From: an uncultured Opitutales bacterium
GTDB lineage: Bacteria > Verrucomicrobiota > Verrucomicrobiia > Opitutales > Intestinicryptomonadaceae
Assembly (NCBI GenBank): GCA_934613645.1
Contig: CAKTTC010000003.1
Location: 62,001 to 126,000, forward strand
Reading direction: 5' to 3'
DNA length: 64,000 nucleotides
In this document: in pieces, positions 42,280 through 51,163 of the stretch
How the letters are laid out: each line of letters starts with the position of its first letter
How positions within the stretch are numbered: position 1 is the stretch's first letter
Notes under the pieces: model-generated
The model's database searches: none
What the model saw: only the letters and a program-made list of their open reading frames with translations
What the model was told of the DNA's origin: nothing
Translations under genes and position numbers: made by a program

Positions 42280-42831
42280 CTACTTTTGCTCGGGCGGGGC
42301 GGGCGGCCAGTATTGGTTGACGCCGAAAATGAGAAGTTCGCCGCGGACTACGAGCGTCTGCTTTTGAGTGTCGAACCAAACTTCGCATTTGTAGGTTTTT
42401 CCCGAATCGGGGTCTACAACTTTGCCTGCGTAGCGCGCGGAATCGGCGTCAAGAGCCAGTCCCCAGATGAAATCAAGCCCGCAGAGAAAGGGATTGCCTT
42501 CGATTTTCTTCGCGCGTTCTTTGGGGGCGGCTTCGGTGTCGTCAATTTTTCCGTCGTGGTAGATTGCAACCATTTTGGCGGCGAAAGTCTCGTCGGGTTT
42601 TTTGTAGAAAAGGACAATGCTTTGCGGCTGTGCGGGGTTGTCGTCGTCGGGGACAAACCATTTGCCGCCGATGTCGGTTTGCGTGCGCGGCTTGGGGGCT
42701 TGGGCTGAAATTTCAGCGCGGGCATCGGCCGCCGCCGTTTCGGCGTCGGCGTTGTCGTGTCCGAGGTAAAGTTTGGTGCATATTGTGGCTATTATTATGC
42801 AGAGTGCTGCCGCTAAAAATTTTTTTCGCAT
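42280..42831 (-). CDS. DUF2147-like secreted or membrane-anchored protein
   Basis: 183 residues from ATG 42831, with an N-terminal hydrophobic segment (MRKKFLAAALCIIIATICT). The body has the DUF2147 pattern: GGKWFVPDDDNPAQPQSIVLF, KMVAIYHDGK, NPFLCGLDFIWGL and YAGKVVDPDSGKTYKCEVWF, ending with VRGELLIFGVNQYWPP. DUF2147 proteins are small periplasmic beta-barrel proteins of unknown role. The longer TTG-like start is rejected because it would hide the signal segment. It is divergent from the antiporter gene. Confidence 0.75.
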   Translation of the reverse strand: MRKKFLAAALCIIIATICTKLYLGHDNADAETAAADARAEISAQAPKPRTQTDIGGKWFVPDDDNPAQPQSIVLFYKKPDETFAAKMVAIYHDGKIDDTEAAPKERAKKIEGNPFLCGLDFIWGLALDADSARYAGKVVDPDSGKTYKCEVWFDTQKQTLVVRGELLIFGVNQYWPPAPPEQK

Positions 42832-42954
42832 TTGTTTTGTATTTTTTCCGATTCGTTTTTTTAGGCGGAGCGCGGAATCGGTCAAGTTTTTTCGAATTAT
42901 CCAAATTTATTCTTGAAAAAAATACCGATTTTTTATGCTTTGTTTCCAAGTTAT

Positions 42955-45282
42955 ATGGCGGAATCATCATCTTATGCACTGTTGGGCGATTTGGCGGTCA
43001 TTATCGTTTCGGCGACCGTCTGCATGCGCCTGTTTTCGTTCCTCAAACTGCCGCAGTTGCTTGCGTTTATAGTGGTCGGCATTCTACTTTCGCCCGTGTT
43101 CGGGGTAATCAAGGAAAAGGAGACCATAACCGAACTCGGCGAATTGGGCGTTATGCTGATGATGTTCTTCGTGGGAATGGAGTTCGACTTGGAACGCCTC
43201 AAAAAAGTGTTCGCCCCAAGCGTGCTTGGCATAACGTTCCAGATTCTCGGAATGGGCGCGTTGGGAATTGCAATAGTCTCTCTTATGGGGCTTACGGGCA
43301 TAGACGGCGTGTTCTTGGGCGGCGTTTTGGCGATGAGCTCGACAATCGTGATTGTGGAAATTTTCGCCCAGCGGCGCGACCTGAACAAAACCTACGCGCA
43401 GATTGCAATCGGCATTTTGATTATCGAAGACCTCTTCGCTGTTTTCCTGCTTGTTATCCTGTCGGGATTGGCGGACGGCAAGCCCGACATCTACAAGTTG
43501 GGGCAGTCTACGCTCGTGATGTCGGCGTTCGTGATTTCCTTTTTCGTAATCGGCAAGCTCAGCGTTCCGCCGATGCTCAAAAAACTGGCGTTTTCCAGAA
43601 ACCCGCAGGAGATGATAATGTTCACCTTCTGCCTGATTTTGGGGCTTGGTTTTTTGGCGGTTGTCTCGGGGTTGTCGCTTGCGTTGGGCGCGTTCTTGGC
43701 GGGCTCTATTATTTCGGGAACTGTTTTGAGCGAAAAGGTCGAGCAGTTCGTGACGCCGTTTAGAAACCTGTTTGTGGCGTTGTTTTTCGTGTCGGTCGGC
43801 ACTATGATTGACCCGCGCCAGATTTTCGATTTGTGGCTGCCGATTATCGCCATTTCCGTTTCGGTAATCGTGTTGCAGACGTTCGCGTGCTTTGTGGGCA
43901 TAGTTTTGGGCGGCGCGCGCTGCAAAGACGCGTATTTGGCGGCAATCAACAAGGCGCAGATAGGCGAATTCAGCTTCGTCGTGGCGGGGTTGGGGCTGTC
44001 GCTCGGGGTGATGGATTCCTCCATTATGACAATCGCAATGGGCGTGTCGTTTCTGACGGTGTTCGTGAACCCGTTCCTTTCGAGCCATTCCGACAAGGTC
44101 ATAGCGTTCTTCGAAAAAATCGTGCCGTCGAAAATCAAAACGGCGTTCGACATCTACCACGACAGTTTTTGCGCCGTGGCGGAGACCGCGCAGAAAAGCC
44201 AAAACCTCAAGCTCGTTCTTTCGCCGCTTACGAAGATTTTGATATACTCGCTGCTGTTTTGCGCGCTGATGTTCGCCGCGCCGTATCTTAGCGGCGTGGT
44301 TGAAACAAACGCCTCTTTGGCGGAATATTCAAAGCCGATTATGCTTGCAATGTGGGCGGTTGTGGCGGTTGTAGCCCTCCCGATTATTGCTGGAATAATA
44401 ATCAATTCGGAGGAGACAATTTCGCGCATTCTCGAAATCTCCACGCTCGGCGGCTCGATGAAGGCGACCCACAAAGCGCGCCTTGTGCGCTTCATAAACG
44501 GCGTGTTCTCGCTCGTGATAATACTGACGTTTGCGGCAATCTACTTGGGCATAATTTCGTATTATCTGCCGCTTGGAGAGCTGTCGTTGTTGGGGGCGTC
44601 GGTATTTTTGGTTGCGGGGTTCTTCCTGAGAAAGTTCGTGATAAACATGAAGCAGTCGCTTGAGGGCAGGTTTTCGGGAGTGGTAAAACGCAACCTCGAA
44701 AACGCCATGCACCACCGCCGCGATATGATGCTTGCGCGCATAAAAAAGAACTACAAGTGGGCAATCGAAATTTCCGAAATAGAAATCTCGGAACTTGCCG
44801 CCGCCGCGGGCAAGAGCGTGGGCGAATTGGGCTTGCGCGCAAAAACGGGGTCGGAAATAGTGGCAATACGCCGCGGCGCGTTCGTTATCTACAACATATC
44901 GGCGCAGACGTTCATTTTCCCCGACGACGTCGTTGTTTTAAGCGGCACGCCCGAGGCCAACGCAAAGGCGGAAAAAATGCTCTCCGCCATGGAGCTTGAT
45001 TTCGACGAAGCCCCCCACGCGCTTTCCACAAACTACGAGCTCAAGACTTTCGAAGTTCCGCCCGACTCCGCCCTTGCGGGGCAGTCGCTCGGCGGAGCTG
45101 ATTTGAACAGGAAATTCGGCGTGAAGATTTTGGCTATTTCCCGCGCGGGTGCCGACGTGCGCCCGTCGGCGGCGTTCGCCTTCAACGCCGAAGACAAAAT
45201 GCTTGCAATGGGCGGCTCGGAAAAGCTTTCCGACTTCGCCAACAAGTTCGCCCTGCGCGAGGTTCAGGGAGAAGTTGCGTAG
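42955..45282 (+). CDS. CPA2-family cation/proton antiporter (KefB-like) with two RCK_C domains
   Basis: 775 residues. About twelve membrane helices make a Na_H_exchanger domain: LPQLLAFIVVGILLSPVFG, LGVMLMMFFVGMEFDL, GGVLAMSSTIVIVEIF, GILIIEDLFAVFLLVIL, SLALGAFLAGSIISG. An extra membrane segment group at about 425-580 follows, then two RCK_C/TrkA_C domains (ISEIEISELAAAAGKSVGEL; PDSALAGQSLGGADLNRKFG). A nucleotide-binding RCK_N domain is not seen, which differs from KefB/KefC. It would exchange K+ or Na+ for protons. An in-frame TTG at 42913 is less likely as start. Confidence 0.87.
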   Translation: MAESSSYALLGDLAVIIVSATVCMRLFSFLKLPQLLAFIVVGILLSPVFGVIKEKETITELGELGVMLMMFFVGMEFDLERLKKVFAPSVLGITFQILGMGALGIAIVSLMGLTGIDGVFLGGVLAMSSTIVIVEIFAQRRDLNKTYAQIAIGILIIEDLFAVFLLVILSGLADGKPDIYKLGQSTLVMSAFVISFFVIGKLSVPPMLKKLAFSRNPQEMIMFTFCLILGLGFLAVVSGLSLALGAFLAGSIISGTVLSEKVEQFVTPFRNLFVALFFVSVGTMIDPRQIFDLWLPIIAISVSVIVLQTFACFVGIVLGGARCKDAYLAAINKAQIGEFSFVVAGLGLSLGVMDSSIMTIAMGVSFLTVFVNPFLSSHSDKVIAFFEKIVPSKIKTAFDIYHDSFCAVAETAQKSQNLKLVLSPLTKILIYSLLFCALMFAAPYLSGVVETNASLAEYSKPIMLAMWAVVAVVALPIIAGIIINSEETISRILEISTLGGSMKATHKARLVRFINGVFSLVIILTFAAIYLGIISYYLPLGELSLLGASVFLVAGFFLRKFVINMKQSLEGRFSGVVKRNLENAMHHRRDMMLARIKKNYKWAIEISEIEISELAAAAGKSVGELGLRAKTGSEIVAIRRGAFVIYNISAQTFIFPDDVVVLSGTPEANAKAEKMLSAMELDFDEAPHALSTNYELKTFEVPPDSALAGQSLGGADLNRKFGVKILAISRAGADVRPSAAFAFNAEDKMLAMGGSEKLSDFANKFALREVQGEVA

Positions 45283-45326
45283 CGTTTTTTGTTGAAAAAA
45301 CAAACCCCAAATACGATACTGAATTT

Positions 45327-45854
45327 ATGACACTCGAAGAACGTTTGGAAAAATATCTGGGCAAAAAGCCCGAAATCGACGAAAGCGCGTATGTGAGCAA
45401 ACACGCCGTTCTCATCGGCGACGTGCGTATTGCAAAGAACGCCAGCGTGTGGCCGGGGTGCGTTTTGCGCGCCGACATCAACACAATAGAGCTTGGCGAA
45501 AACTCAAACCTGCAGGACGGCACAATGGTTCACCTTGCCGACGACGCGGGCGTGAAAATCGGCAAAAACGTCACCGTAGGCCACGGGGCGATTTTGCACG
45601 CGTGCGAAGTCAAGGACGGCTGCCTTATCGGAATGGGCGCGATTGTCCTCGACAAGGCTGTCATCGGCGAGGGTTCGATAGTCGGCGCGGGCGCGCTGGT
45701 TACAAAGAACACTGTCGTCCCCGCGGGTTCGCTCGTGCTGGGTTCGCCCGCAAAAGTAGTAAAACAGCTTGACGCCGCGACAATCGAAGGCCTCACACAC
45801 TGGTCGGAAAAATACGTAAAACTTGCGCAGGCAAACAAGAAAGCCGAACAATAA
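45327..45854 (+). CDS. Gamma-class carbonic anhydrase-like hexapeptide protein
   Basis: 175 residues of left-handed beta-helix: VLIGDVRIAKNASVWPGCVLRAD, IELGENSNLQDGTMVHL, VGHGAILHACEVKDGCLIGMGA. Metal-ligand histidines are visible at MVHL and in GHGAILHAC. Family members (YrdA/CamH/PaaY type) bind zinc or iron and some hydrate CO2; others have no proven activity. The stop overlaps the trmB start by one base, so the genes are translationally coupled. Confidence 0.88.
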   Translation: MTLEERLEKYLGKKPEIDESAYVSKHAVLIGDVRIAKNASVWPGCVLRADINTIELGENSNLQDGTMVHLADDAGVKIGKNVTVGHGAILHACEVKDGCLIGMGAIVLDKAVIGEGSIVGAGALVTKNTVVPAGSLVLGSPAKVVKQLDAATIEGLTHWSEKYVKLAQANKKAEQ

Positions 45855-46438
45855 TGAGTCTTGAAGAGGCGCTGCAACGCCGCGCAGAACGCGTTGCCGA
45901 AATAGCGCGCGAAACAGCGTGCGTTTTCGAAAAGTCGAAAACAATCACGTTCGAAATCGGGTGCGGAAAGGGGCACTATTTGAGCGCATACGCCGCCGCG
46001 TTCCCGCAGGAGGTGTGCGTGGGAATCGACCTTATTTCCGAACGCGTGCGCGACTCGCGCCGCCGCGCCAAAAACAAAAACGCCGACAACGCCTTTTTCT
46101 TCAAGGCGGAGGCTTCCGAATTTCTCGACGCCCTCCCGCGCGACGCCGTTCTGGGCAAGATTTTCATTTTCTTCCCCGACCCGTGGCCGAAAGAACGCCA
46201 CCACAAACGCCGCCTTATTCAGAGCGACTTTCTCGACTACATCAGGCAGTTCGCCCACGCGGGCACCAAGCTGTATTTCAGAACCGACCACAACGAATAT
46301 TTCGAGTGGGCGCGCGAGGTTTTTGCAGCAAACTCAAACTGGGAGCTTGACGCCGACAACGCGCTTCCGTTTGAGGAGGTTTCGCAGTTCCAGCGCATTC
46401 TTCCCGTGTTCAACACGCTTGTTGCGACAGCCGTGTAG
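45854..46438 (+). CDS. trmB: tRNA (guanine-N7)-methyltransferase
   Basis: 194 residues. The SAM-binding motif FEIGCGKGHYL, the acidic VGIDLISERV and the TrmB signature FIFFPDPWPKERHHKRRL identify the enzyme that methylates G46 of tRNA. YFRTDHNEYFEWA is the conserved C-terminal block. It is slightly shorter at the N-terminus than E. coli TrmB, like many Bacillus-type versions. Confidence 0.96.
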   Translation: MSLEEALQRRAERVAEIARETACVFEKSKTITFEIGCGKGHYLSAYAAAFPQEVCVGIDLISERVRDSRRRAKNKNADNAFFFKAEASEFLDALPRDAVLGKIFIFFPDPWPKERHHKRRLIQSDFLDYIRQFAHAGTKLYFRTDHNEYFEWAREVFAANSNWELDADNALPFEEVSQFQRILPVFNTLVATAV

Positions 46439-46474
46439 CGGGCGGGATTTTTCGGCGCGGCTGAAAGGTTTTTT

Positions 46475-47236
46475 ATGGAGGAAGTTCTTGCGTTTTTTTC
46501 ATCGCCGTTTCAGGCGGCTTCGCTGCTTGTGTGCGCGTTCTTCATCGGAATGTCGAAAACGGGAGTGCAGGGCATTACAATGCTGACTGTCCCGCTTATG
46601 GCGATAATTTTCGGGGCGAAAGAGTCGACCGGCGTGATTCTGCCGATGTTGTGTTTCGCCGACTTGATTGCGGTTGTCTACTACAGGCGCACGGCACAGT
46701 GGAAATACGTTTTCAAGCTGCTGCCCGCCGCCGTTGCGGGCTTGTTCTTGGCGATTGCCGTTGACAGCTACGTTCCGCGCGAAGGCTTCAAGCACCTGAT
46801 GGCGTTCTGCATTTTCTTCGGGCTTGCAACAATGGTTTTCAACGAAACCAAAAAGTCTTCGGCGGCGGCGTGGACTGGCAAGTGGTGGTATGCCGCGCTT
46901 TTCGGCGTGGCGGGCGGCTTCACCACAATGATAGGCAACGCCGCGGGCGGTGTTATGGCGGTTTATCTGCTTTCAATGCGCCTTGACAAGCTGGCGTTTG
47001 TGGGCACAAACGCGTGGTTTTTCCTTGTTATAAACTATTCGAAAATCCCCCTGCAGGTTTTTGCTTGGGACAACATCTCCGCCTACACACTCGCTCTCGA
47101 TGCCGTTTGCATTCCCGTGATTTTGGCGGGCGCGGCGGCGGGCGTGTGGTTCGTCAAAGCCCTTCCCGAGCGCGCATACAGGCTGTTCGTGATTGTCTCG
47201 ACCGCCGTTTCCACTGTGTTTATGCTGTTTGTGTAG
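46475..47236 (+). CDS. TauE/SafE-family membrane exporter
   Basis: 253 residues with about eight membrane helices. FFIGMSKTGVQGITMLTVPLM and the second-half repeat VAGGFTTMIGNAAGGVMAVYLL are the TauE/SafE signature. The family exports sulfite, sulfoacetate or related anions. RBS GAAAGG lies upstream. No sulfur-metabolism genes lie next to it, so the substrate is open. Confidence 0.85.
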   Translation: MEEVLAFFSSPFQAASLLVCAFFIGMSKTGVQGITMLTVPLMAIIFGAKESTGVILPMLCFADLIAVVYYRRTAQWKYVFKLLPAAVAGLFLAIAVDSYVPREGFKHLMAFCIFFGLATMVFNETKKSSAAAWTGKWWYAALFGVAGGFTTMIGNAAGGVMAVYLLSMRLDKLAFVGTNAWFFLVINYSKIPLQVFAWDNISAYTLALDAVCIPVILAGAAAGVWFVKALPERAYRLFVIVSTAVSTVFMLFV

Positions 47237-47382
47237 CCTCCGCGCGTCTGCGTTCATCTCCGCGCGTTCCCGCGCGCTTCAGCTCGCTTGCTCCAACTTC
47301 GGGAGGTTCTTTTGGGTGGCGCGGCTTGCGCGAAATTTGTGTTGCGTCGGCGCGCGCGTGTGTTAAATTCGAGTCCGTATTT

Positions 47383-47877
47383 ATGAAAAATCCACTGGTC
47401 AGCATTATTGTAGGCAGCACGAGCGATTGGGACACAATGCGCTTCTGCGCCGAAACTCTCGAAAAATTTTCAATCCCCTACGAGCGCAACGTAGCAAGCG
47501 CGCACCGCACCCCCGAAAAGGCAATGCAGTTGGCGTCTACGGCGAAGGAGCGCGGCGTTAAAGTCGTGATTGCGGCCGCGGGCGGGGCGGCGCATTTGGC
47601 GGGCGTTCTTGCCGCGCACACGCGTCTGCCGATTATCGGCGTGCCCATGAAAGGCTGGGCGTTCGACGGAATGGACTCACTGCTTTCCACTGTCCAGATG
47701 CCGCGCGGCGTCCCCGTTTTGACTGTCGCGGTCGGCAAGGCGGGCGCGGTCAACGCGGCGGTTGCCGCCCTCCAGATTCTCGCCCTCTCCGACGAAAAAT
47801 TCGACGCCGTTTTGGACGACTTCCGCAAGAAGCAGACTCAGGACGTTCTCAACGCAAAATTCCCCGACGAACAGTGA
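47383..47877 (+). CDS. purE: N5-carboxyaminoimidazole ribonucleotide mutase
   Basis: 164 residues. IIVGSTSDWDTM, VASAHRTPEKAM and IAAAGGAAHLAGVLAAHT are the three PurE signatures, with the active-site His in SAHRTP; VPMKGWAFDGMDSLLSTVQMP completes the site. The enzyme acts in purine synthesis. ATG 47383 is preferred over longer frames because the family starts right at this point. The stop overlaps the next start (GTGA). Confidence 0.97.
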   Translation: MKNPLVSIIVGSTSDWDTMRFCAETLEKFSIPYERNVASAHRTPEKAMQLASTAKERGVKVVIAAAGGAAHLAGVLAAHTRLPIIGVPMKGWAFDGMDSLLSTVQMPRGVPVLTVAVGKAGAVNAAVAALQILALSDEKFDAVLDDFRKKQTQDVLNAKFPDEQ

Positions 47878-48713
47878 GCGACCCCGCCGACAACATTCCG
47901 CAACCGCCCTCCAAGATAGGGTTCCCCGAAGGCGTCTTGGGCGAAGCTTCCGTGCGCCTAAGTGTGCTCGGCTCTTCGTTCGGCAGGTTCGCGGCAATCG
48001 ACAAGCCCGCCGACCTGCTTTTCGACTCCTATTTGGGCGCGCCCAAGCACAAAAGCGTTATGCTTGCCCTGCGCGAGCAGCTCGGCAAGGGCGAGCTTCA
48101 GCGGCTCGGCGTCAAAAGTCCGTATGCCGTCCACCAGATTGACTTTGAATACTCGGGAGCGGCGGTTTTCGCCGCCGACAAGTCTTCCGCCGAGTCAATG
48201 CGCAACGCCGTGTGGTCGGGCGCGTGGACGTTCGAATTCCTCTTTTTGGCGCGCGCTTTCCGCAAGGGCGAGACCGAATTTACCGTAGACCTGCCCGTGC
48301 TAATGCACGAGGAACGCCCCGTGTGGATTGTATCGCACCGCTTCGGCAAAAAGGCGACAACTTCGTTCAAGCTCGAGGGGCAGTTCGGCGATTTCCAGCT
48401 TTGGCGCGCCACGGCAAAGACCATTCGCCCCCACCAAATACGTCTGCACGCCGCCGAGGCGGGGTTGGACATTGTGGGCGAATGGATTTACTCCAAAACT
48501 CCATACATTTTCCTCTCGAAGCTCAAGGGCGGCGAATACAAGCTCGGCAAGGGCGCGATGGAAAAGGCGTTGTATCCGCACTTGGCGGTTCATTTGGCGG
48601 AGATAAAAACCGACGCGGGCGACGTTTTCCGCTCGGAGTTGCCGAAGGGGTTTTTAGTTCTTCTCAAAAAACTCAAGAACACGTTCACAAGGGACATTGG
48701 CTTCAATGGATAG
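47874..48713 (+). CDS. RluA-like pseudouridine synthase (divergent active-site motif)
   Basis: 279 residues from a GTG start overlapping the purE stop. The RluA fold is seen in FAAIDKPADLLF, in AVHQIDFEYSGAAVFA (equivalent of the HRLDxxTSG motif, with catalytic Asp90 kept) and in RPHQIRLHAAEAGLDIVG. The invariant Arg before the Leu-Asp pair is Gln here, and Thr-Ser-Gly has become Tyr-Ser-Gly. There is no S4 domain. It probably modifies tRNA or rRNA, but the changed motif leaves activity uncertain. Confidence 0.75.
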   Translation: MSDPADNIPQPPSKIGFPEGVLGEASVRLSVLGSSFGRFAAIDKPADLLFDSYLGAPKHKSVMLALREQLGKGELQRLGVKSPYAVHQIDFEYSGAAVFAADKSSAESMRNAVWSGAWTFEFLFLARAFRKGETEFTVDLPVLMHEERPVWIVSHRFGKKATTSFKLEGQFGDFQLWRATAKTIRPHQIRLHAAEAGLDIVGEWIYSKTPYIFLSKLKGGEYKLGKGAMEKALYPHLAVHLAEIKTDAGDVFRSELPKGFLVLLKKLKNTFTRDIGFNG

Positions 48714-48720
48714 TTAAAGT

Positions 48721-48765
48721 CGAATTGCCCACGGCAATCGCCGCCACTTCCGAATATGCAAAAAA
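48721..48765 (+). repeat. Single hairpin repeat with conserved tail
   Basis: ATTGCC (48724-48729) and GGCAAT (48733-48738) form a stem followed by CGCCGCCACTT (48739-48749) and an A-run, matching the clusters at 32.7 and 50.8 kb. Confidence 0.6.
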
Positions 48766-48835
48766 CGCCTTTTCTGCATGTATCCGCATTGGTTTAGCCA
48801 ATAGCTAATCATTCTAATTTGAAAGCTTTAATAAA

Positions 48836-48869
48836 ATCGGGATTGGTTTTCGCCAATCCCGATGTTTTC
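48836..48869. terminator. Bidirectional terminator hairpin
   Basis: ATCGGGATTGG (48836-48846) and CCAATCCCGAT (48853-48863) form a perfect eleven-pair stem. GTTTTCT follows on the plus strand and TTTTATT on the minus strand, so it can end both the pseudouridine synthase and the glycosidase-like gene. Confidence 0.75.
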
Positions 48870-48881
48870 TAAAAAGTAAAA

Positions 48882-50672
48882 TTATTTGAAGAGCGCGTAG
48901 CTTTTTGGTTGGACTGTCTTCTTTTTGTATTCAAACGGTTTGTCGTTGTAATTTACGATGATTATCGAGCCGTCGGAGTATCTGATTCTGAAAGCCCCGT
49001 CGGCGAGCTTGCGGTGGTCTTCCATAAACTCGTATTGCAGATATGCCAATTTCATATAATCGTCATAGGCTTCTTTAAGGTTTGCCAGTTTGGCGTCGTC
49101 GGTTGGTTGCAGTTTGTCGAAACTTCCGTAGCCCGACATTCTCGCTCCGTATTCTATTGTTTTGAGGTGGTCGAAGTTGTTTTGTATCCCGTAACGCCAA
49201 TAGTCGAGCGTTTCAAAGAACGGATTGCTCATTATGATTCCGTGGTAGACTATCTGCCAGAGCGGGACGCTGTAGTCTTCAAGCTCTTTCGAAGAATTCC
49301 AGCCGTTGGGTTTTTTTGTCCATCTGTTGGCGTAGAGAACGTAGTCAAGCGTATTGGCGACATGGTCGCAGCCCGCTTCCGAAGTGAATCCGCCGAAGAA
49401 CGCCCTCGAAAGCAGCCCTATCTGGTTCATGTAAAAGGCGCAGTCTTTGCTTGTGCAGGGGTGGTTGAGGTCGAAACACGGGTAGGGCGTTATTGCGCTT
49501 GTAACGTCGATGTGAAGCGGGGCGGAGAAGCCGAGCAACTGCATGTTCGTGTAGTTTTCGAGCACCTGTTTGTAGTAGACTTGTTTGAAGCAGGGTCGGT
49601 ATGCCTCGCCGCCCATTCCGTCGTAGTGTATATAACCGCCGGAAAGCTGCAACGCCAAGTCCTCCTTGTTGAACGCGGGCGAGACCGTGTAGTTTTCGGT
49701 GTGCAGAATGTGCGCGCCGATTTGGTATCCCAAATCCTTTCCGAATTTTGTAAGCTCGCGGCATTTGGCGTTCCCGCCGAGTTCGGGTTCGGCAATACCG
49801 TAAATCGGGCAGCGTCCGTTGGAACGCCAGTTCCAGTTGGTTAAAATGATGTCGCCCTTTTCAATGCCGATGTCCTTCAGTTTTTTGAGAAGGACTTTCA
49901 TCTCGTCGAAAGTGTGGTATTTTTGGATATTGGGCGCGTCTACGTCTTTCCAGTGGTAGCCGCGGTTGAGCTTTGTTTCGTCGGCGCGCATAAACGACGC
50001 CATTCTGATTTTGAAAAACGGCGATTCTACCGTGTATTGCAATTTTGGGTTTCCCTTCGCCCTTTCGCGCAGGGGAACGACCTCGCCGCGCTCGAGCTGA
50101 TACTTGCGGTAGGCTTTGCCCATTGAAGAATAGTTCGCCTTTTTGCCCTTGAAATAGGTGTAGTCAATCACGATATCTTCGTATGGGGGCATACCTATTT
50201 CATTGATATGGAACGCGGGGAAGACTGTGTAAACGCCGTTTTTTACGTCTATGATTGTTGAAAATTCATACTGAAGCGTTTTCATAATCGCAACAAACGC
50301 CTCGTTCCCTTTTTTGAAGCCGTAAAGGGGCATTCTGTTTTTGCGCAGAATGAATTGGGCGTTGTCGGCGCGAAACGTGCCCAACGCGCCGTCGGAGGTA
50401 ATCCAGTAGCCGTCGTCGCCTTTCGCCGCGACGGAATCGGGGTTTATAACATCAAGACGCTTTATAGCCGACCAGCGCGCGCCCAATTTATTGAACGGAA
50501 TGACAAGCCTGCGCGTGTCTTCGCTCGTCTTCTGAAGCTTTGCTTCGTAGGAAGTTGTTTTGCCTCCCTCCAAGTTTAAAACCACCGTTACCGAATCGGC
50601 AATGGCGGACGCATTTGTGCCTGCGCATAAAATGGAGGCGAACGCAACCAAAGATAAAATAGTTTTTCTCAT
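48882..50672 (-). CDS. Secreted DUF5696/GH101-like protein, paralogue 1
   Basis: 596 residues with a signal peptide (MRKTILSLVAFASILCAGTNASA). An N-terminal beta domain (DGYWITSDGALGTFRAD) leads to ANYSSMGKAYRKYQLERGEV and then a likely TIM barrel (GDIILTNWNWRSNGRCPIYG, YQIGAHILHTENY, HIDVTSAITPYPCFDLNHPC, CDHVANTLDYVLYANRW, VYHGIIMSNPF). The layout resembles DUF5696/GH101-type enzymes, so a glycoside hydrolase role is plausible; catalytic residues were not identified with confidence. It differs most from the other two copies and is separated from them by 491 bases of repeats. Confidence 0.7.
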   Translation of the reverse strand: MRKTILSLVAFASILCAGTNASAIADSVTVVLNLEGGKTTSYEAKLQKTSEDTRRLVIPFNKLGARWSAIKRLDVINPDSVAAKGDDGYWITSDGALGTFRADNAQFILRKNRMPLYGFKKGNEAFVAIMKTLQYEFSTIIDVKNGVYTVFPAFHINEIGMPPYEDIVIDYTYFKGKKANYSSMGKAYRKYQLERGEVVPLRERAKGNPKLQYTVESPFFKIRMASFMRADETKLNRGYHWKDVDAPNIQKYHTFDEMKVLLKKLKDIGIEKGDIILTNWNWRSNGRCPIYGIAEPELGGNAKCRELTKFGKDLGYQIGAHILHTENYTVSPAFNKEDLALQLSGGYIHYDGMGGEAYRPCFKQVYYKQVLENYTNMQLLGFSAPLHIDVTSAITPYPCFDLNHPCTSKDCAFYMNQIGLLSRAFFGGFTSEAGCDHVANTLDYVLYANRWTKKPNGWNSSKELEDYSVPLWQIVYHGIIMSNPFFETLDYWRYGIQNNFDHLKTIEYGARMSGYGSFDKLQPTDDAKLANLKEAYDDYMKLAYLQYEFMEDHRKLADGAFRIRYSDGSIIIVNYNDKPFEYKKKTVQPKSYALFK

Positions 50673-50732
50673 AACAGTTGGAGTTTTGAATACAAAACGC
50701 AGTATGTCAACTGAAAACCCAAAACTGAAAAA

Positions 50733-50958
50733 CTTTAACCAAAAAATAAAGTTGCGATGGGGCGTAGCCTACGCGTCAATTCGTATTTTTTAATCAAAAA
50801 GCGGAACGTTTGTTCCGCTTTAGTTATAAAATAAAAACTTTAATTTCCAAACAAAGGCGGATTGGCGAAAGCCAATCGCCGCCACTTTAGGAAACGTAAA
50901 AAACTTTAACCAGAAAGCAAAGCGGATTGAATAAAATTCAATCCGCGCCACTTTAAAT
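50733..50958 (+). repeat. Cluster of hairpin repeats between glycosidase-like genes
   Basis: The 491-base gap (50673-51163) has no gene. It holds a GCGTA/TACGC hairpin (about 50762-50774), AAAGCGGAAC/GTTCCGCTTT (50798-50821), GATTGGC/GCCAATC closed by a GAAA loop (50860-50877) and GCGGATTGAA/TTCAATCCGC (50922-50946). The third is followed by the exact CGCCGCCACTT (50877-50887) and TAGGAAACGTAAAAAA, then AACTTTAACC, a block also present at 32.97 kb. The fourth is followed by CGCCACTTTAA. The remaining part of the gap (50960-51070) shows a GGGCT/AGCCC repeat only. Confidence 0.65.
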
Positions 50959-51074
50959 TTAAAAGCGCGAGGCTCGAGGCAGGACTTGCGTTTTGGCGAG
51001 CGTAAGCGGGCTGAAGCCCGTGAGTCGAAGCCAAAACCAAGTGATGCCCGAGAGCGTTTCTTGCGGCGGCTTTA

Positions 51075-51110
51075 AAAAGAACAATGGCGGTAGGTTTTAC
51101 CTACCGCCAT
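51075..51110 (-). terminator. Rho-independent terminator of the glycosidase-like operon
   Basis: ATGGCGGTAGGT (51084-51095) and ACCTACCGCCAT (51099-51110) form a perfect twelve-pair stem; on the minus strand TGTTCTTTTT follows. It lies 53 bases after the stop of paralogue 2. Confidence 0.8.
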
Positions 51111-51163
51111 CGGTGTTTAATGTATAAAAATGCCGCCGCCGAAAGAAACGCGCCCTCGCGCTT

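Noticed and set aside
42913..42954. TTG start giving 14 more residues to the CPA2 antiporter
   Set aside because: The ATG at 42955 begins the usual family N-terminus; the TTG has no RBS at proper distance.
50798..50821. AAAGCGGAAC/GTTCCGCTTT hairpin as a simple terminator
   Set aside because: No gene ends close to it in either direction; it fits better as a member of the hairpin cluster.
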